47,217 nt of DNA from Scytonema sp. UIC 10036 (GCF_009725235.1 NZ_WJFC01000094.1:1-47217); one strand, 5' to 3'; shown: positions 27,411 to 35,294, counted from the first letter of the stretch. Program-made: numbers and translations. Notes: generated by a model from the letters alone, not told the origin.

Positions 27411-27482
27411 GGGTAGTGAGTGGTGAGTGGGGAGTAGGGAGTGGGGACATTTTCCCTATTCCCTACTCCCCATTCCCCATTA
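27411..27482. repeat. Low-complexity GTGAGTGGGGAGTAGGGAG repeat
   Basis: G-rich degenerate tandem units followed by their C-rich inverse (CCCTATTCCCTACTCCCC), making a long imperfect hairpin between the helicase and lexA. A similar tract (GATTGGGGATTGGGGATAGG) lies at ~15900. These are common filler repeats in cyanobacteria. Confidence 0.6.
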
Positions 27483-27489
27483 CCTATTG

Positions 27490-28095
27490 TTAGTTGTAAT
27501 TGCGCCAGATGGCGACTAAGGAACCTTGCACTTGTACTTGAAAGGCATTAACCTCTATGGGCTCGTATTTGGGATTTGCTGCTTTGAGGGTGACGCGATC
27601 GCCTTCACGATAGAATCGTTTTAAAGTTGCGCCAACTCCGTCAACTCTCGCAGCAACGATAGTGCCATTTTTGAGATGATCTGGTTCTGGTACGGGACGC
27701 AAAAATACCAAATCTCCATCAACAATAGAGTCCTCAATCATGCTGTCACCTGTTACCCGCAAAGCATAAGTTTTTGGAGGTAACGTCACACTGGTGAGGT
27801 CTATATACTCTTCCGCTTCGGTGACTGGTTCTATCAAACCCCCGGCTGCAATTTCACCCAAAATCGGGACACCTAGCTTTAATGGTCGCAAAATTCTAAT
27901 TGTTCGCGCCTTACCTTCACTCCATTCAATGTACCCTTTGGTACGTAAATGCTCTAAGCGACTTTGAATTGGTGCAGGAGATTTTAAATTCATTGCCTGC
28001 ATCATTTGTCGGATAGAAGGTGAATGCTGGTGCAATCGTATATATTCTGCCAGCCATTCGTAAAGTTCTCTTTGAGCTTCTGTGAGACGTTCCAT
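27490..28095 (-). CDS. lexA: LexA repressor
   Basis: 201 aa from the ATG at 28095; an upstream in-frame ATG (28119) lies in the promoter region. N-terminal winged helix (RLTEAQRELYEWLAEYIRLH, SPSIRQMMQAMNLKS). The self-cleavage site is Ala84-Gly85 (EIAAGGLIEP); the catalytic Ser118 (VTGDSMIED) and Lys159 (GATLKRF) are present, so autoproteolysis looks intact. In cyanobacteria LexA controls few SOS genes and also affects carbon and redox genes. A LexA box lies 33 bp upstream, indicating autorepression. Confidence 0.96.
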   Translation of the reverse strand: MERLTEAQRELYEWLAEYIRLHQHSPSIRQMMQAMNLKSPAPIQSRLEHLRTKGYIEWSEGKARTIRILRPLKLGVPILGEIAAGGLIEPVTEAEEYIDLTSVTLPPKTYALRVTGDSMIEDSIVDGDLVFLRPVPEPDHLKNGTIVAARVDGVGATLKRFYREGDRVTLKAANPKYEPIEVNAFQVQVQGSLVAIWRNYN

Positions 28096-28127
28096 AATTT
28101 TAAAAACAGGAAAATACAAATGTTCCT

Positions 28128-28141
28128 AGAACATTAGTACT
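28128..28141 (-). promoter_or_regulatory. LexA box upstream of lexA
   Basis: On the minus strand AGTACTAATGTTCT matches the published cyanobacterial LexA consensus RGTACNNNDGTWCB at every position. It lies 33 bp before the lexA start codon, suited to autoregulation. Confidence 0.8.
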
Positions 28142-28287
28142 ACAAAAAACATATTTATGCACTACTTATTTTCAATTTTTCTTAAAAAATTTTGGAATTT
28201 GGTGAGAAGAGAGGAGTGAAGAGAGAGGAATAAATACTCACATTTTCAATTTTACAACCTCTTACTCATAAACTCCTAACTTCTTTC

Positions 28288-29214
28288 TTAAATTTCTTCT
28301 GCTCCTAAAAGACTTGCAAGTAAAGCTTTTTGGATGTGCATTCGATTTTCTGCCTGGTTCCAAATTTGCGATTGGGAACCTTCCATCACAACATCTGTGA
28401 TTTCTTCACCGCGATGTGCTGGTAAACAGTGTAAAACAATCGCCTTGGGATCGGCAAGACTTAACAGGCGATCGTTAACTTGGTAAGGTTGAAAAACTGG
28501 CAATCGGTCGTCTGCTTCTTCTTCTTGTCCCATACTTGCCCAAACATCGGTGTAAATAGCATGAGCACCTTTTGTTGCTGCTTCGGGGTCATGGGTGAGC
28601 AATACCTCAGTTTTTCCACCTGCAATTTTGCGTGCTGTTTCTAGAATTGCTGCATTTGGTTCAAATTCATTGGGTGTGGCTACTCTTACATTCATTCCCA
28701 CCAAAGCACAGCCCAATAACAAAGAATTTGCCACATTATTCCCATCTCCAACATAGGTTAAGGTTAAACCCGTGCAGGAGCCAAAGCATTCTTGGACTGT
28801 CATCAAATCAGCCAATACCTGACAGGGATGTTCCAAATCGGTGAGGGCATTAATGACGGGAATTTTGGCATAATTAGCAAAAATTTCTAATTCCTGCTGT
28901 GCAAAGGTACGAATTGCCAAAATATCTAGATATCTATCTAAAACTCGTGCCGTATCTTGCACTGGTTCTCCACGACTCACTTGTGTGACATTGGGATTTA
29001 GATCTATTACCTGTCCACCAAGTTGATACATCGCTACAGTAAAACTGACTCTCGTTCGAGTAGATGCTTTGGAGAATAGCAAACCCAATACTTTATTGCA
29101 TCGCAATTTCAACTGTTGCGACTTTAGCTGGCTTGCCATTTGCAAAAGTTCTTGAACTTCCGTGGGACTGAAGTCTGCCAAACTTAATAAATCTCGTCCT
29201 TTCAACCCTGCCAT
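28288..29214 (-). CDS. argF: Ornithine carbamoyltransferase
   Basis: Makes citrulline from ornithine and carbamoyl phosphate in arginine synthesis. 308 aa from the ATG at 29214 (MAGLKGRDLLSLADFSPTEV); an ATG at 29238 would add 8 residues. Carbamoyl-phosphate loop STRTR (51-55), HPCQ in LEHPCQVLADL, and the ornithine-site HCLPAHRGEEI are all intact. Stand-alone gene, as usual in cyanobacteria. Confidence 0.96.
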   Translation of the reverse strand: MAGLKGRDLLSLADFSPTEVQELLQMASQLKSQQLKLRCNKVLGLLFSKASTRTRVSFTVAMYQLGGQVIDLNPNVTQVSRGEPVQDTARVLDRYLDILAIRTFAQQELEIFANYAKIPVINALTDLEHPCQVLADLMTVQECFGSCTGLTLTYVGDGNNVANSLLLGCALVGMNVRVATPNEFEPNAAILETARKIAGGKTEVLLTHDPEAATKGAHAIYTDVWASMGQEEEADDRLPVFQPYQVNDRLLSLADPKAIVLHCLPAHRGEEITDVVMEGSQSQIWNQAENRMHIQKALLASLLGAEEI

Positions 29215-29309
29215 GCTTGTTGATGTGCGATCGAACAATCTTTTATTTTCGTTCTTTTACCCAGTCTTGTCCAAAAAAAATTTGGATAAATACATTTTTG
29301 CGCGATCGC

Positions 29310-29338
29310 TTGCATAACCAAAATAACTATGCTATACT
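29310..29338 (+). promoter_or_regulatory. Promoter of tRNA-Thr
   Basis: TTGCAT (29310-29315), a 17-bp spacer, then TATACT (29333-29338): a near-consensus sigma-70 promoter, giving a leader of ~55 nt before the tRNA. Confidence 0.7.
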
Positions 29339-29400
29339 GTTTGACTAGTGCAATGCCTGAAAGCAATAAATCTTACGGTTATTGTCAAAGGTGTAAGCGT

Positions 29401-29472
29401 GCCAGCATAGCACAGTGGTAGTGCATCCGACTTGTAATCGGAAGGTCGTCGGTTCAAATCCGACTGCTGGCT
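29401..29472 (+). tRNA. tRNA-Thr (anticodon TGT)
   Basis: Acceptor GCCAGCA (29401-29407) pairs with TGCTGGC (29465-29471), discriminator T at 29472. Anticodon stem TCCGA/TCGGA with loop CTTGTAA, anticodon TGT at 29433-29435; T-loop TTCAAAT. CCA is not encoded. A CAST-type transposon end begins 24 bp downstream. Confidence 0.97.
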
Positions 29473-29566
29473 TTAAGATAAACAACGACATCTAATTGTC
29501 GATTGCCAAATTATTTGTCCGCGTTGTGGTTGTGATACAGTCGCAACCTCACCCCGGCTTTGGCTC

Positions 29567-29866
29567 TTGCCAAAACCTCCTCTCACCCTTGGGAAACCTT
29601 CCAGCATTCCTTCAAAATACGACTGGCAAAGCTTACGTTTAAAAGATGGTGATGCTTTAGAAATCCAGTACTGCCACACTTTAGAAAACCTGGGTAAAGA
29701 AAAAGGACTATTGGGCGTTATCTTCTGCAAATCGCAAAACAAAATTCAAGACCCTGCCAAACTCAAGCGACTGGTAGAACTTATCAATTAGGAAACTTGG
29801 ATTGGTTTAGATATCGACGTAAAAGGGAAAATTTACGTATGTTTGCACAAACTCAGTAATCAATAA
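29567..29866 (+). pseudogene. HsdM (type I methyltransferase) fragment, cargo of the CAST relic
   Basis: Reads KYDWQSLRLKDGDALEIQYC, LENLGKEKGLLGVIFCKSQN, KIQDPAKLKRLVELI, then an in-frame TAG and ETWIGLDIDVKGKIY. These are successive blocks of the N-terminal region of type I N6-adenine methyltransferases. Roughly 90 codons of ~500 remain, with at least one stop and no catalytic NPPY motif. Its 3' end overlaps the tniQ fragment head to head. Confidence 0.7.
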
Positions 29867-30042
29867 GACTTTTGATACTTTACCATATCCGCAAAAGTCA
29901 GAAAACACCGCTGACACCAACCATCTACCCACACTGCTGGAACCTTAAATTTTGCCTTACAGTTTGGACATTCTGACAACAAAGTTAATTTGTGGCTCGC
30001 GCACCCTTGCGTTACCTTCAACTGCCACTCAATCTTGTGGCA
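29860..30042 (-). pseudogene. tniQ C-terminal fragment (type V-K CAST)
   Basis: CHKIEWQLKVTQGCASHKLT, then ECPNCKAKFKVPAVWVDGWC, QRCFLTFADMVKYQK and stop. This follows closely the C-terminal zinc-finger region I recall for the short TniQ of V-K CASTs (CPNC, W-DG-C, RC, FAEM-K-QK). About 60 of ~165 residues remain. The join to tnsB sequence at ~30043 is direct, so one internal deletion removed the 3' part of tnsB, all of tnsC and the start of tniQ. Confidence 0.85.
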
Positions 30043-30408
30043 AGGCGAGTAATACGCTTACTGCCTTTATTACCTTCCTTATATGTATTGATAATGAACT
30101 GCTGCCAATCAGAATCTATTCGATGTTTGCCTTTATCAGCCCGTGTCGTGGTTTAAAGTGCAGCTAAACCCTCCTGTTCCCATTTTTTTACTAACCAACC
30201 GTCGTACCGTCCGCACTGACTTACCCAGTTTAGCTGCTACCTCCCTTTGCCTCTCTCCGTAGGTGATGCGATCGCAAGGTTCTAGCAATTTCTGAATCAT
30301 TTCCAGCAAATGCCTATCATCTGCTGAGAGTTCAGTCACTATCTCATTGGTTTCTGTCTCTCGATCGCCCTTGTGAGGATCATCCAGCATATTTACATTA
30401 ATGTTCAA
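30043..30408 (-). pseudogene. tnsB N-terminal fragment (type V-K CAST)
   Basis: Starts MNINVNMLDD and reaches MIQKLLEPCDRITYGERQRE, AAKLGKSVRTVRRLV, the N-terminal HTH of V-K TnsB. An extra A in the run at ~30184-30190 shifts the frame. In the shifted frame the homology continues WEQEGLAAL, stop, RADKGKHRIDSDWQQFIINT, YKEGNKGSKRIT, then ends at the tniQ join. It matches the corresponding blocks of the Scytonema CAST TnsB as I remember them. The DDE domain is gone. Confidence 0.88.
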
Positions 30409-30440
30409 TAAAAACGTAGTTGTATTGTACTATCTAAAAA

Positions 30441-30664
30441 ACACTTATTTTGTCAATTTTGGTGAAGATGTTGGCTCAAGTCACTTTTCAAGCAAGGACA
30501 GATATTTTGTCAAAAATTCAAAAGAGGACAGCTATTTTGGCAACGAATGTTTACTATGGTATTTTCAGCCTAAAACAATAAAACTCTTACTTGGCAAGGG
30601 TTTTAAGGTCAGTATTTTCAAGGACACGATTTTGTCAAGTGGTCAGATAATTTGGCAATCGACA
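30441..30664 (-). repeat. Array of TnsB-site-like repeats at the CAST left end
   Basis: Direct repeats of the form GGACAGNTATTTTGTCAA at ~30441-30456 (partial), 30496-30513, 30526-30543, 30607-30621 (partial), 30622-30638 and 30641-30658. The last leads into the terminal ATCGACA. Multiple spaced TnsB sites, with the terminal one at the tip, are typical of Tn7-like ends. Confidence 0.8.
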
Positions 30665-30685
30665 AATTCCGCAGATGGCGATCGC
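30664..30685 (+). repeat. 22-bp direct repeat, copy 1 (at CAST left junction)
   Basis: AAATTCCGCAGATGG continuing CGATCGC, identical to 32848-32869. It begins exactly at the CAST tip. Confidence 0.8.
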
Positions 30686-30941
30686 GTTGCTGCTGCAACT
30701 AAACTAGCTTAGCGCCTCCAGAGCGATCGCATTTATCCCTCTAGTATCTCCGTATCAGAGCCACTCTCCGCGAGGATCGGTTAGCACTTGGAGCAAGGGG
30801 AGAGGAATTGTGAGTTTTCCAAAAACTTTTTTAAAAGCCCAGTTTGGCTAACCTAAGATTAGTAAAGAGGTTTATTACTTTGAACCTCAAACTGTAGTTT
30901 ACTGGTAGTGTGAGGTTTCCTGGAACAGAATTAAGTGATAT

Positions 30942-31697
30942 ATGGCACAGCGACAGTATCGTAACCCGCCTATAGAAGAAGCAGTCTGTGAGTTTCGCTT
31001 TGCTCCTGGTTCGGCATGGAATTTTACAGTACCGGGTTTGTTTTATGAAAAAATAAAAGATTTTTACACGGGTGAACCACGACAGCAGAACTTAGTGGCG
31101 GCTGAATTCCAGACAAGTCCTCAGCCTCAAAATTCCGAAATTAGGGTAAGGCAGACAGTAAACAAGATACTATTTCCGTCTGCGAACACCACAAGATTAG
31201 TGGGCGTCGGACCCGATATTCTAAGTATCCACATCCTTCGCCCTTATGAAGGATGGGACGAGTTTAGGGGAAGAATTTCTCAAGCATTAGACGTTTATTT
31301 AGAGGTCATTAAACCTGTTGGAGTAAAGCGCACTGCTCTGCGCTACATAAATCGAATAGTTCTTCCAGAGAAGCAGAACATTGATTTAAGTCAGTACTTT
31401 ACCGTATATCCTCAGATTCCAAATGAGATTCAGACTCGGGTATCAGGATTCCTGAATCGAACTGACTTAATCTATGAGGATCTTCCAATCCAGTTAGGAC
31501 TAACTATATCAGATGCTTCAGACCCTATCGAAAACCCCGAAATTATCATTGATTTAGAAATTTCTCAAGAATGGACAGATAGCTTTTTAGCCCCTGAAGA
31601 AGCGCTTTCCAGTTTAAATGAATTAAAACAGAGAGAGGGGCAAGCCTTTGAAAGTTTGATTACCGATCGCACTAGGGAGTTATTCGATGGTGACTAA
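30942..31697 (+). CDS. TIGR04255-type protein, first gene of an uncharacterised operon
   Basis: 251 aa, soluble. The opening QYRNPPIEEAVCEFRFAPG and the block VGVKRTALRYINRIVLP, with a late PEIIIDLEISQEW, match the sporadically distributed family TIGR04255 as I recall it; no biochemical function is known to me. Its last 11 bp overlap the next gene. The operon sits between two 22-bp direct repeats next to a CAST relic, consistent with horizontally moved cargo. Confidence 0.8.
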   Translation: MAQRQYRNPPIEEAVCEFRFAPGSAWNFTVPGLFYEKIKDFYTGEPRQQNLVAAEFQTSPQPQNSEIRVRQTVNKILFPSANTTRLVGVGPDILSIHILRPYEGWDEFRGRISQALDVYLEVIKPVGVKRTALRYINRIVLPEKQNIDLSQYFTVYPQIPNEIQTRVSGFLNRTDLIYEDLPIQLGLTISDASDPIENPEIIIDLEISQEWTDSFLAPEEALSSLNELKQREGQAFESLITDRTRELFDGD

Positions 31698-32304
31698 ACC
31701 TTATGGTCGTTCTTATAGCGAACATAAATCCGAGATGACACTGTTATCCGATGAAAACGAGAAATTAGCCAGAGATTCATCCGCGCAATCGAGGGAAGCC
31801 GTGCAAAGCGTGTCAGTCGATGGACCAATAACTCTTGTTTCATCCAGCGAAACCTTAAACGCGCAAAATTGGGCGGATAGGCTTAAAGTCGCAAATTCCG
31901 AACTTCAAAGGGTTACGGCTGTTTTTGGGGGAGCTAAAAATTATGAACCTTCCCAAGCTTCGGAGCGACTTAACAACCCAACCATTCACAAAACTTACAG
32001 AACAATCTCTAGCTTGGGAGCAGCAAATAAAACTTTTGTCTACGCAATAGAATGGCTGGAGCGGCTGCGTGCAGCTGCTTTAAATGAGCAAATGTGGTGG
32101 CGTGAGCCACTGATAAATTTGGGTGTTGACTCAGAAATCGTTTTTGAATGGTGGTACGAGAATAAGAAAATAACCGTTTATATTCTGGATAATACAGCAG
32201 AATACATTAAAGTGTGGGGACACGATATCGACAACGAAATGGAGGACGGTTCGGCAACATCACGCGATGAAATCCTCAACCTTTGGAAATGGCTAGTTTT
32301 GTAG
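31687..32304 (+). CDS. Unknown 205-aa protein, second gene of the TIGR04255 operon
   Basis: Starts 11 bp inside the previous gene. The N-terminal ~60 residues are polar and probably disordered. The C-terminal half has a Trp-rich acidic region (EQMWWREPLINLGVDSEIVF, EWWYENKKITVYILD) like that of proteins co-occurring with TIGR04255. No membrane segment. Function unknown. Confidence 0.75.
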   Translation: MVTKPYGRSYSEHKSEMTLLSDENEKLARDSSAQSREAVQSVSVDGPITLVSSSETLNAQNWADRLKVANSELQRVTAVFGGAKNYEPSQASERLNNPTIHKTYRTISSLGAANKTFVYAIEWLERLRAAALNEQMWWREPLINLGVDSEIVFEWWYENKKITVYILDNTAEYIKVWGHDIDNEMEDGSATSRDEILNLWKWLVL

Positions 32305-32307
32305 GGG

Positions 32308-32781
32308 TTGACGGTGGATGATGTAGTTACAGATGATGAGCTATTGTATCGTTGTGTTTTTCATGGTGGAAATTATTACCAGATGGAGGAACACGGGGTG
32401 CGGCTTAGCTCGCAGGCATTTGCCGATCGAGGACAAGCGCCCTCCGTAGATCGGGCAAAACTTTGCAATCATAACCCGCAGTGGACGCAGAAAAACACAA
32501 ATGACGCTGTTGTAAGTTTGGTTGCTGGTGACATTCGGATGATAGACGATATCGTCCAGAAGGACGCTAAAGGCAAAGAGATTATCTATGCTTATAAAAT
32601 CGATGTCCACCCAAGACCGCTTGGGGACAACCCAGCCCACGCACAAATTGAGCCATCGCCAGCGTACCAGAATCGGAATGTTTTCAGAAAAGTATCAGAA
32701 AAGCTGGCACGGCTGGCAACCGAGAGAGTTGCCCACCATGGCTGGGAAATTGAGCCATATGAATTGCGACTCAACAACTAG
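32308..32781 (+). CDS. Unknown 157-aa protein, third gene of the TIGR04255 operon
   Basis: Starts at a TTG (32308) or GTG (32314), 3-9 bp after the previous stop. Contains VVTDDELLYRCVFHGG, a later LVAGDIRMIDDIVQKDAKG, and the C-terminal HHGWEIEPYELR. Basic/acidic mix, no recognised family. Cotranscription with the two genes upstream is very likely from the spacing. Confidence 0.7.
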   Translation: MTVDDVVTDDELLYRCVFHGGNYYQMEEHGVRLSSQAFADRGQAPSVDRAKLCNHNPQWTQKNTNDAVVSLVAGDIRMIDDIVQKDAKGKEIIYAYKIDVHPRPLGDNPAHAQIEPSPAYQNRNVFRKVSEKLARLATERVAHHGWEIEPYELRLNN

Positions 32782-32847
32782 GTAAAGCCATAGCGCTCGC
32801 CGTCACTTGAGGATGGAGGTTGAGTGCAAAGTAGACTCTATCTGCGG

Positions 32848-32869
32848 AAATTCCGCAGATGGCGATCGC
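32848..32869 (+). repeat. 22-bp direct repeat, copy 2
   Basis: Identical to 30664-30685. Here it is the right half of a near-perfect palindrome (ATCTGCGGAAATTCCGCAGAT, 32840-32860, one unpaired centre). The two copies bracket the 2.2-kb TIGR04255 operon. Confidence 0.75.
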
Positions 32870-32887
32870 CCTCACTCTTAGGTCGGT

Positions 32888-35278
32888 TCAATCCGATGTA
32901 CTCCACAAGCTTAGCTGCACAAACGTTTCCCCTTGTACTGATGGCTGATTTTTCTTACAAAATTCAGATTTAGTTAGCCACGTGCAATTATCTTTAGAGT
33001 ACGGCTGACTTCGATCTAGCAGTCCCAATCCCATTCCTTCTTGGTAAGAGTTGTACATATCCTCTTTAAAGTTTTCAAATTTTCGCCACCGCTCGCACAA
33101 GCTACTCCCTTCATAAGATTTGCTGGCAGGATTAGTGCGATAATGACTAAGCCTAGCCCAAATTCGATAAAACTTAGTATTCGTCATTCCGTGAGTTTGT
33201 GGCGCTTCTTGAGCGCTTTTCCAGTCGCAATTGTCCGGTGCAAATGGCTTGTTACGATCGCGTCGAATTAGCTGCAATCCCCGTTCGTAAGTTGAAGCCA
33301 TGTCCTCACAAAACAAAGCAAAGTCACGCCAGCGATCGCAAATACTAGAACCGTTGTAGTTTTTGGATTCGGGATTGCAATACTCGTTAACGGTTCGCCT
33401 CCAAAGCTTGTATATGGGTGTTCCAAATAAGGGGTGTGCTTGTTGATTGCCCCGCACCCAATTCCAATAACAGTTTTCTTTCGAGTACGGCTCGTTGGGA
33501 TTCATTAGGAAAAGGATTTTGCCCTCCCGATACCCCTGACTTATATCTTCGTAAAACAATGTAAAGTCTTGCCATCGAGAACACACGGGGATTCCTTCAT
33601 ATTTCTTTGAGTTGGGATTGGCTTTGTGATACACCAGATGAGACCAAAGACGATAAATCCTAGTCTTTGTCATGCCGTGAGTTTGATACAGTTCGCGCCT
33701 GGGAACCCACACGCAATTTTCTTTGGAATAAGGAAGTTTGGGATCGACTGGTTTAAGGTATAAACCTCGGTCGTAATTGTCGCCTGCGTCTTCGCAAAAA
33801 TTTCTAAAATCCTTCCAGCGATCGCAAATACTAGAGCCGTTATACTCTTTAGAATTTGGGTTAGTTAGTCCATGAACTAAGCCACTCCAGTATTTGTAAA
33901 ACCGGGTCTTTGGCGCATCCCTCGACATACCATGCGGCTTTTTCGCATCAATTCGCCCCGCGTGAATTCGCTTTTCAGCCGCCTCTACACTAATTCCTTC
34001 CCTTTTGGCTAGGGCTTCAGCAGCTGCTTGTACGGTTGGGTAAAGAACCGGAGCTCCTGGTAGTCTGGTGGGCTTACCTGGAGAACCACCGATTTCACCG
34101 CCCAAAGTAACGTTGTAGCCGTTGGGGGTTAAGGTGTTTAATCGCTGAATCCATTGACGCTCCTTAATTCGGAGTTCTTTAGGATTGGCAGCACAATCAA
34201 TAGACTCAATCGTAAAATTTTCTTTTCCGAATTCAGCAATCGCGTCGTGAACCAAAGAGCGATCGTGCCTGTAAACCTGCTCTAAATGCCTTTCCCACCG
34301 TTCTTTCAAAGACGTAGTAGTTAACCCTATGTATTGCTTGCCGTTTACGCAATTAGTGATTGTGTAAATAATTCCATTGTCATATCCAAGCTTGGGAGGA
34401 GTAAACAAAGCTGCCTCTGGCGTCATTCCTTCCGCGATACGTCTTTTAACAGTTGTAGAACTTACGGGAGCACTTAGTTGACGCACTGCGTCTTCTATGC
34501 CGTTGTAAGTTACACCGTTCACCCTAAAAGAGTGTTTCGGGTCGTGGGGTTCATCATCAAACGCTTGCGCCACAGTCCAACCTGCACCTAGCCGCTTCAG
34601 CACAACCCAATAATTTTTGCTTAATTTTTGACACGCTTGCTTGGTGCTAGTGTAGTGAATACCCTTGTACTCAAATCCGTGCTGAGCTTTCGTGGTAGAT
34701 TCTTTTGCACACGCGGGACAGCCACTTTTTCTGATGTGATTGCTGGGTGTTTGCTCAAAAGCGCCGTGCTGGGGACAAACAATAGTCACTTTAGTAGCGT
34801 GATTAACATACCTCACTTCGGAATAATCATATTTGTCACCGTGGGTGGCACGAGCTTTCTCAACAAATTCTAACAGCGTTAATGTCTGATTTTCATTAGC
34901 ACATTTCACACAACCCGAACCATTTATATGAGCTTTTGGATCTTGTTCAAAATCACCATGAACGGGACAGATAATCGTCACTTTGATATCGATTCGCTTG
35001 TAAACAACCTTGCTATAGTCATAGCGATCGCCGTGGGCTTCGCGAAATTTATCAATGATGGTGGATTGGGTATGGCGCTGGCGATCGGCATAGCAGTTGC
35101 GGCAGCCCACGCCTTTAAGGTGGTGGTAGGGAGCGATCTTAAACTCGCCGTGGTGGGGGCAAATGATAGTAACCTTACTTGCGGAATTGACATACTCAAC
35201 TAGGGAGTAGTCGTACAAATCGCCGTGCTTGGCTTGAGCTTGGGCGATGAATTCATATACGGTTTTACGTTGTGGCAT
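32888..35278 (-). CDS. Repeat-built GIY-YIG endonuclease-like protein, 796 aa
   Basis: The ATG at 35278 has AGGTGA upstream. Three N-terminal zinc-ribbon repeats (~8-62, 70-126, 135-190) share H-G-D-x-Y-D-Y-S, K-V-T-I-x-C-P-x-H-G-x-F and G-C-x-x-C. Two NUMOD-like segments follow (~200-245 and ~250-295). A GIY-YIG nuclease core is at ~302-395 (GIIYTITN, YIGLT, R328, E373, GYNVTLGG). Four ~80-aa C-terminal repeats (~449-527, 533-606, 618-686, 695-768) share HGM-T-x-(I/F)Y-x-W, NP-SK-Y-G, C-RW-F-F-ED and P-(Y/F)-x-NC-W. Each module type is known from homing or phage nucleases. The catalytic residues are present, so it is probably an active DNA nuclease. Followed on the same strand from an upstream unknown gene. 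Confidence 0.85.
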   Translation of the reverse strand: MPQRKTVYEFIAQAQAKHGDLYDYSLVEYVNSASKVTIICPHHGEFKIAPYHHLKGVGCRNCYADRQRHTQSTIIDKFREAHGDRYDYSKVVYKRIDIKVTIICPVHGDFEQDPKAHINGSGCVKCANENQTLTLLEFVEKARATHGDKYDYSEVRYVNHATKVTIVCPQHGAFEQTPSNHIRKSGCPACAKESTTKAQHGFEYKGIHYTSTKQACQKLSKNYWVVLKRLGAGWTVAQAFDDEPHDPKHSFRVNGVTYNGIEDAVRQLSAPVSSTTVKRRIAEGMTPEAALFTPPKLGYDNGIIYTITNCVNGKQYIGLTTTSLKERWERHLEQVYRHDRSLVHDAIAEFGKENFTIESIDCAANPKELRIKERQWIQRLNTLTPNGYNVTLGGEIGGSPGKPTRLPGAPVLYPTVQAAAEALAKREGISVEAAEKRIHAGRIDAKKPHGMSRDAPKTRFYKYWSGLVHGLTNPNSKEYNGSSICDRWKDFRNFCEDAGDNYDRGLYLKPVDPKLPYSKENCVWVPRRELYQTHGMTKTRIYRLWSHLVYHKANPNSKKYEGIPVCSRWQDFTLFYEDISQGYREGKILFLMNPNEPYSKENCYWNWVRGNQQAHPLFGTPIYKLWRRTVNEYCNPESKNYNGSSICDRWRDFALFCEDMASTYERGLQLIRRDRNKPFAPDNCDWKSAQEAPQTHGMTNTKFYRIWARLSHYRTNPASKSYEGSSLCERWRKFENFKEDMYNSYQEGMGLGLLDRSQPYSKDNCTWLTKSEFCKKNQPSVQGETFVQLSLWSTSD

Positions 35279-35294
35279 GGGTTCACCTAGATCG

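Larger units (their letters stand above)
29497..30664 (-). mobile_element. Internally deleted type V-K CAST (Tn7-like) remnant
   Basis: Both ends share the inverted terminal sequence TGTCGATTGCCAAATTAT: right end at 29497-29514, left end reading inward from 30664. Inside are, in CAST order, a tnsB N-terminal fragment beside the left end, a tniQ C-terminal fragment joined directly to it, and an hsdM cargo fragment beside the right end. tnsC, most of tnsB and tniQ, cas12k, tracrRNA and CRISPR array are absent. The left end carries an array of TnsB-site-like repeats. V-K CASTs are known to sit beside tRNA genes; this one lies 24 bp past tRNA-Thr. No clear 5-bp target duplication is visible. Confidence 0.85.

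Noticed and set aside
29473..30664. Cas12k, tracrRNA or CRISPR repeats within the CAST relic
   Set aside because: The segment is fully explained by ends, hsdM, tniQ and tnsB fragments; no frame or repeat of those kinds is present.
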